From Baffinella frigidus (Eukaryota > Cryptophyceae > Cryptomonadales > Baffinellaceae), in contig MU646317.1 in the NCBI GenBank assembly GCA_026770585.1, positions 566,147-591,418 of the forward strand: 25,272 nucleotides of DNA. The letters are read 5' to 3'. A program made the translations under genes and the position numbers. Below are positions 1-25,272 of this stretch, piece after piece (within the stretch, counting starts at the first letter, position 1; each line of letters opens with the position of its first letter). The notes under the pieces were generated by a model that ran no database searches, had not been told where the DNA came from, and saw only the letters and a program-made list of their open reading frames with translations.

Positions 1-62
1 GAACCCTAACCCCAAACCCCAAACCCCAAACCACGAACCCCAAACCCTGGACCCTAACCCAG
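1..62. repeat. Intron end, CCCCAAA-type heptamers
   Basis: Degenerate telomere-like heptamers (CCCCAAA, CCCTAAC) running to the CAG acceptor of exon 1. Confidence 0.8.
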
Positions 63-25157
<25,095 letters not shown>

Positions 25158-25272
25158 GGGGGTGGGGGGGGGGCAGAGCGAGCGAGAGAGAGCGAGAGAG
25201 ACAGAGACAGAGAGACAGAGACAGAGCGCGAGAGAGAGAGAGCGAGAGAGAGAGAGAGAGGTAGAGGGGGGG
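25158..25272. repeat. 3' flank: G run and GA microsatellite
   Basis: Directly after TAG come a G-rich tract and (GA)n/(CAGAGA)n to the window end. No polyadenylation signal such as AATAAA or TGTAA is visible in these 115 nt. Confidence 0.85.

Overview
This is a eukaryotic nuclear window holding a single intron-rich gene on the + strand. From 63 to 25157 I can chain 46 short exons (40-237 nt, mean about 83 nt) into one open frame of 3,817 nt, about 1,271 codons, ending at a TAG at 25155-25157. Coding bases are only about 15% of the window. The protein reads as the C-terminal part of CFAP47 (FAP47, formerly CHDC2), a ciliary/flagellar central-apparatus protein: a calponin-homology (CH) domain (exons 2-6), then a long run of ASH/MSP-like Ig-fold modules (exons 7-42), then the conserved tail around EMQWTYSVEG (exon 44) and HNFMKDNASALKD (exon 46). 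The N-terminal part of the gene lies upstream of the window.

The organism is a ciliated or flagellated protist or microalga with GC-rich third codon positions. The introns are built mostly from degenerate CCCTAAA-type heptamers (CCCTAAA, CCCCAAA, CCCGAAA, CCCTGAA, CCCTACA, CCATAAA), the C-strand of a plant/algal/alveolate TTTAGGG telomere repeat. That fits a green alga or an alveolate, but I cannot name the species. No bacterial feature, tRNA, rRNA, CRISPR array or second gene is visible.

Layout: 1-3148, pre-CH linker and CH domain; 3149-8823, first Ig-like modules, with introns carrying AT, GATA and TCCTATGAA repeats and foldback elements; 8824-13505, further Ig-like modules, with two (AT)n blocks and a perfect 32-nt palindrome; 13506-20364, longest exon (22) and the NP-motif modules, with multi-copy exon fragments; 20365-25157, C-terminal module and tail, with a decamer minisatellite and a CATAAACGG minisatellite in the last intron; 25158-25272, 3' flank of G and GA repeats.

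The striking signal is what the introns contain. Beside at least 25 of the 46 exons sit partial copies ('echoes') of that exon. Upstream echoes carry the exon's 5' part behind an acceptor. Downstream echoes carry the 3' part in front of a donor and often continue into duplicated intron. Several echoes keep the reading frame and differ from the working exon mostly at third codon positions; others are frameshifted. Together with the one-sided orientation of the telomere-like repeats, this suggests introns that grow by repeated tandem duplication across exon edges in a telomere-like repeat background.
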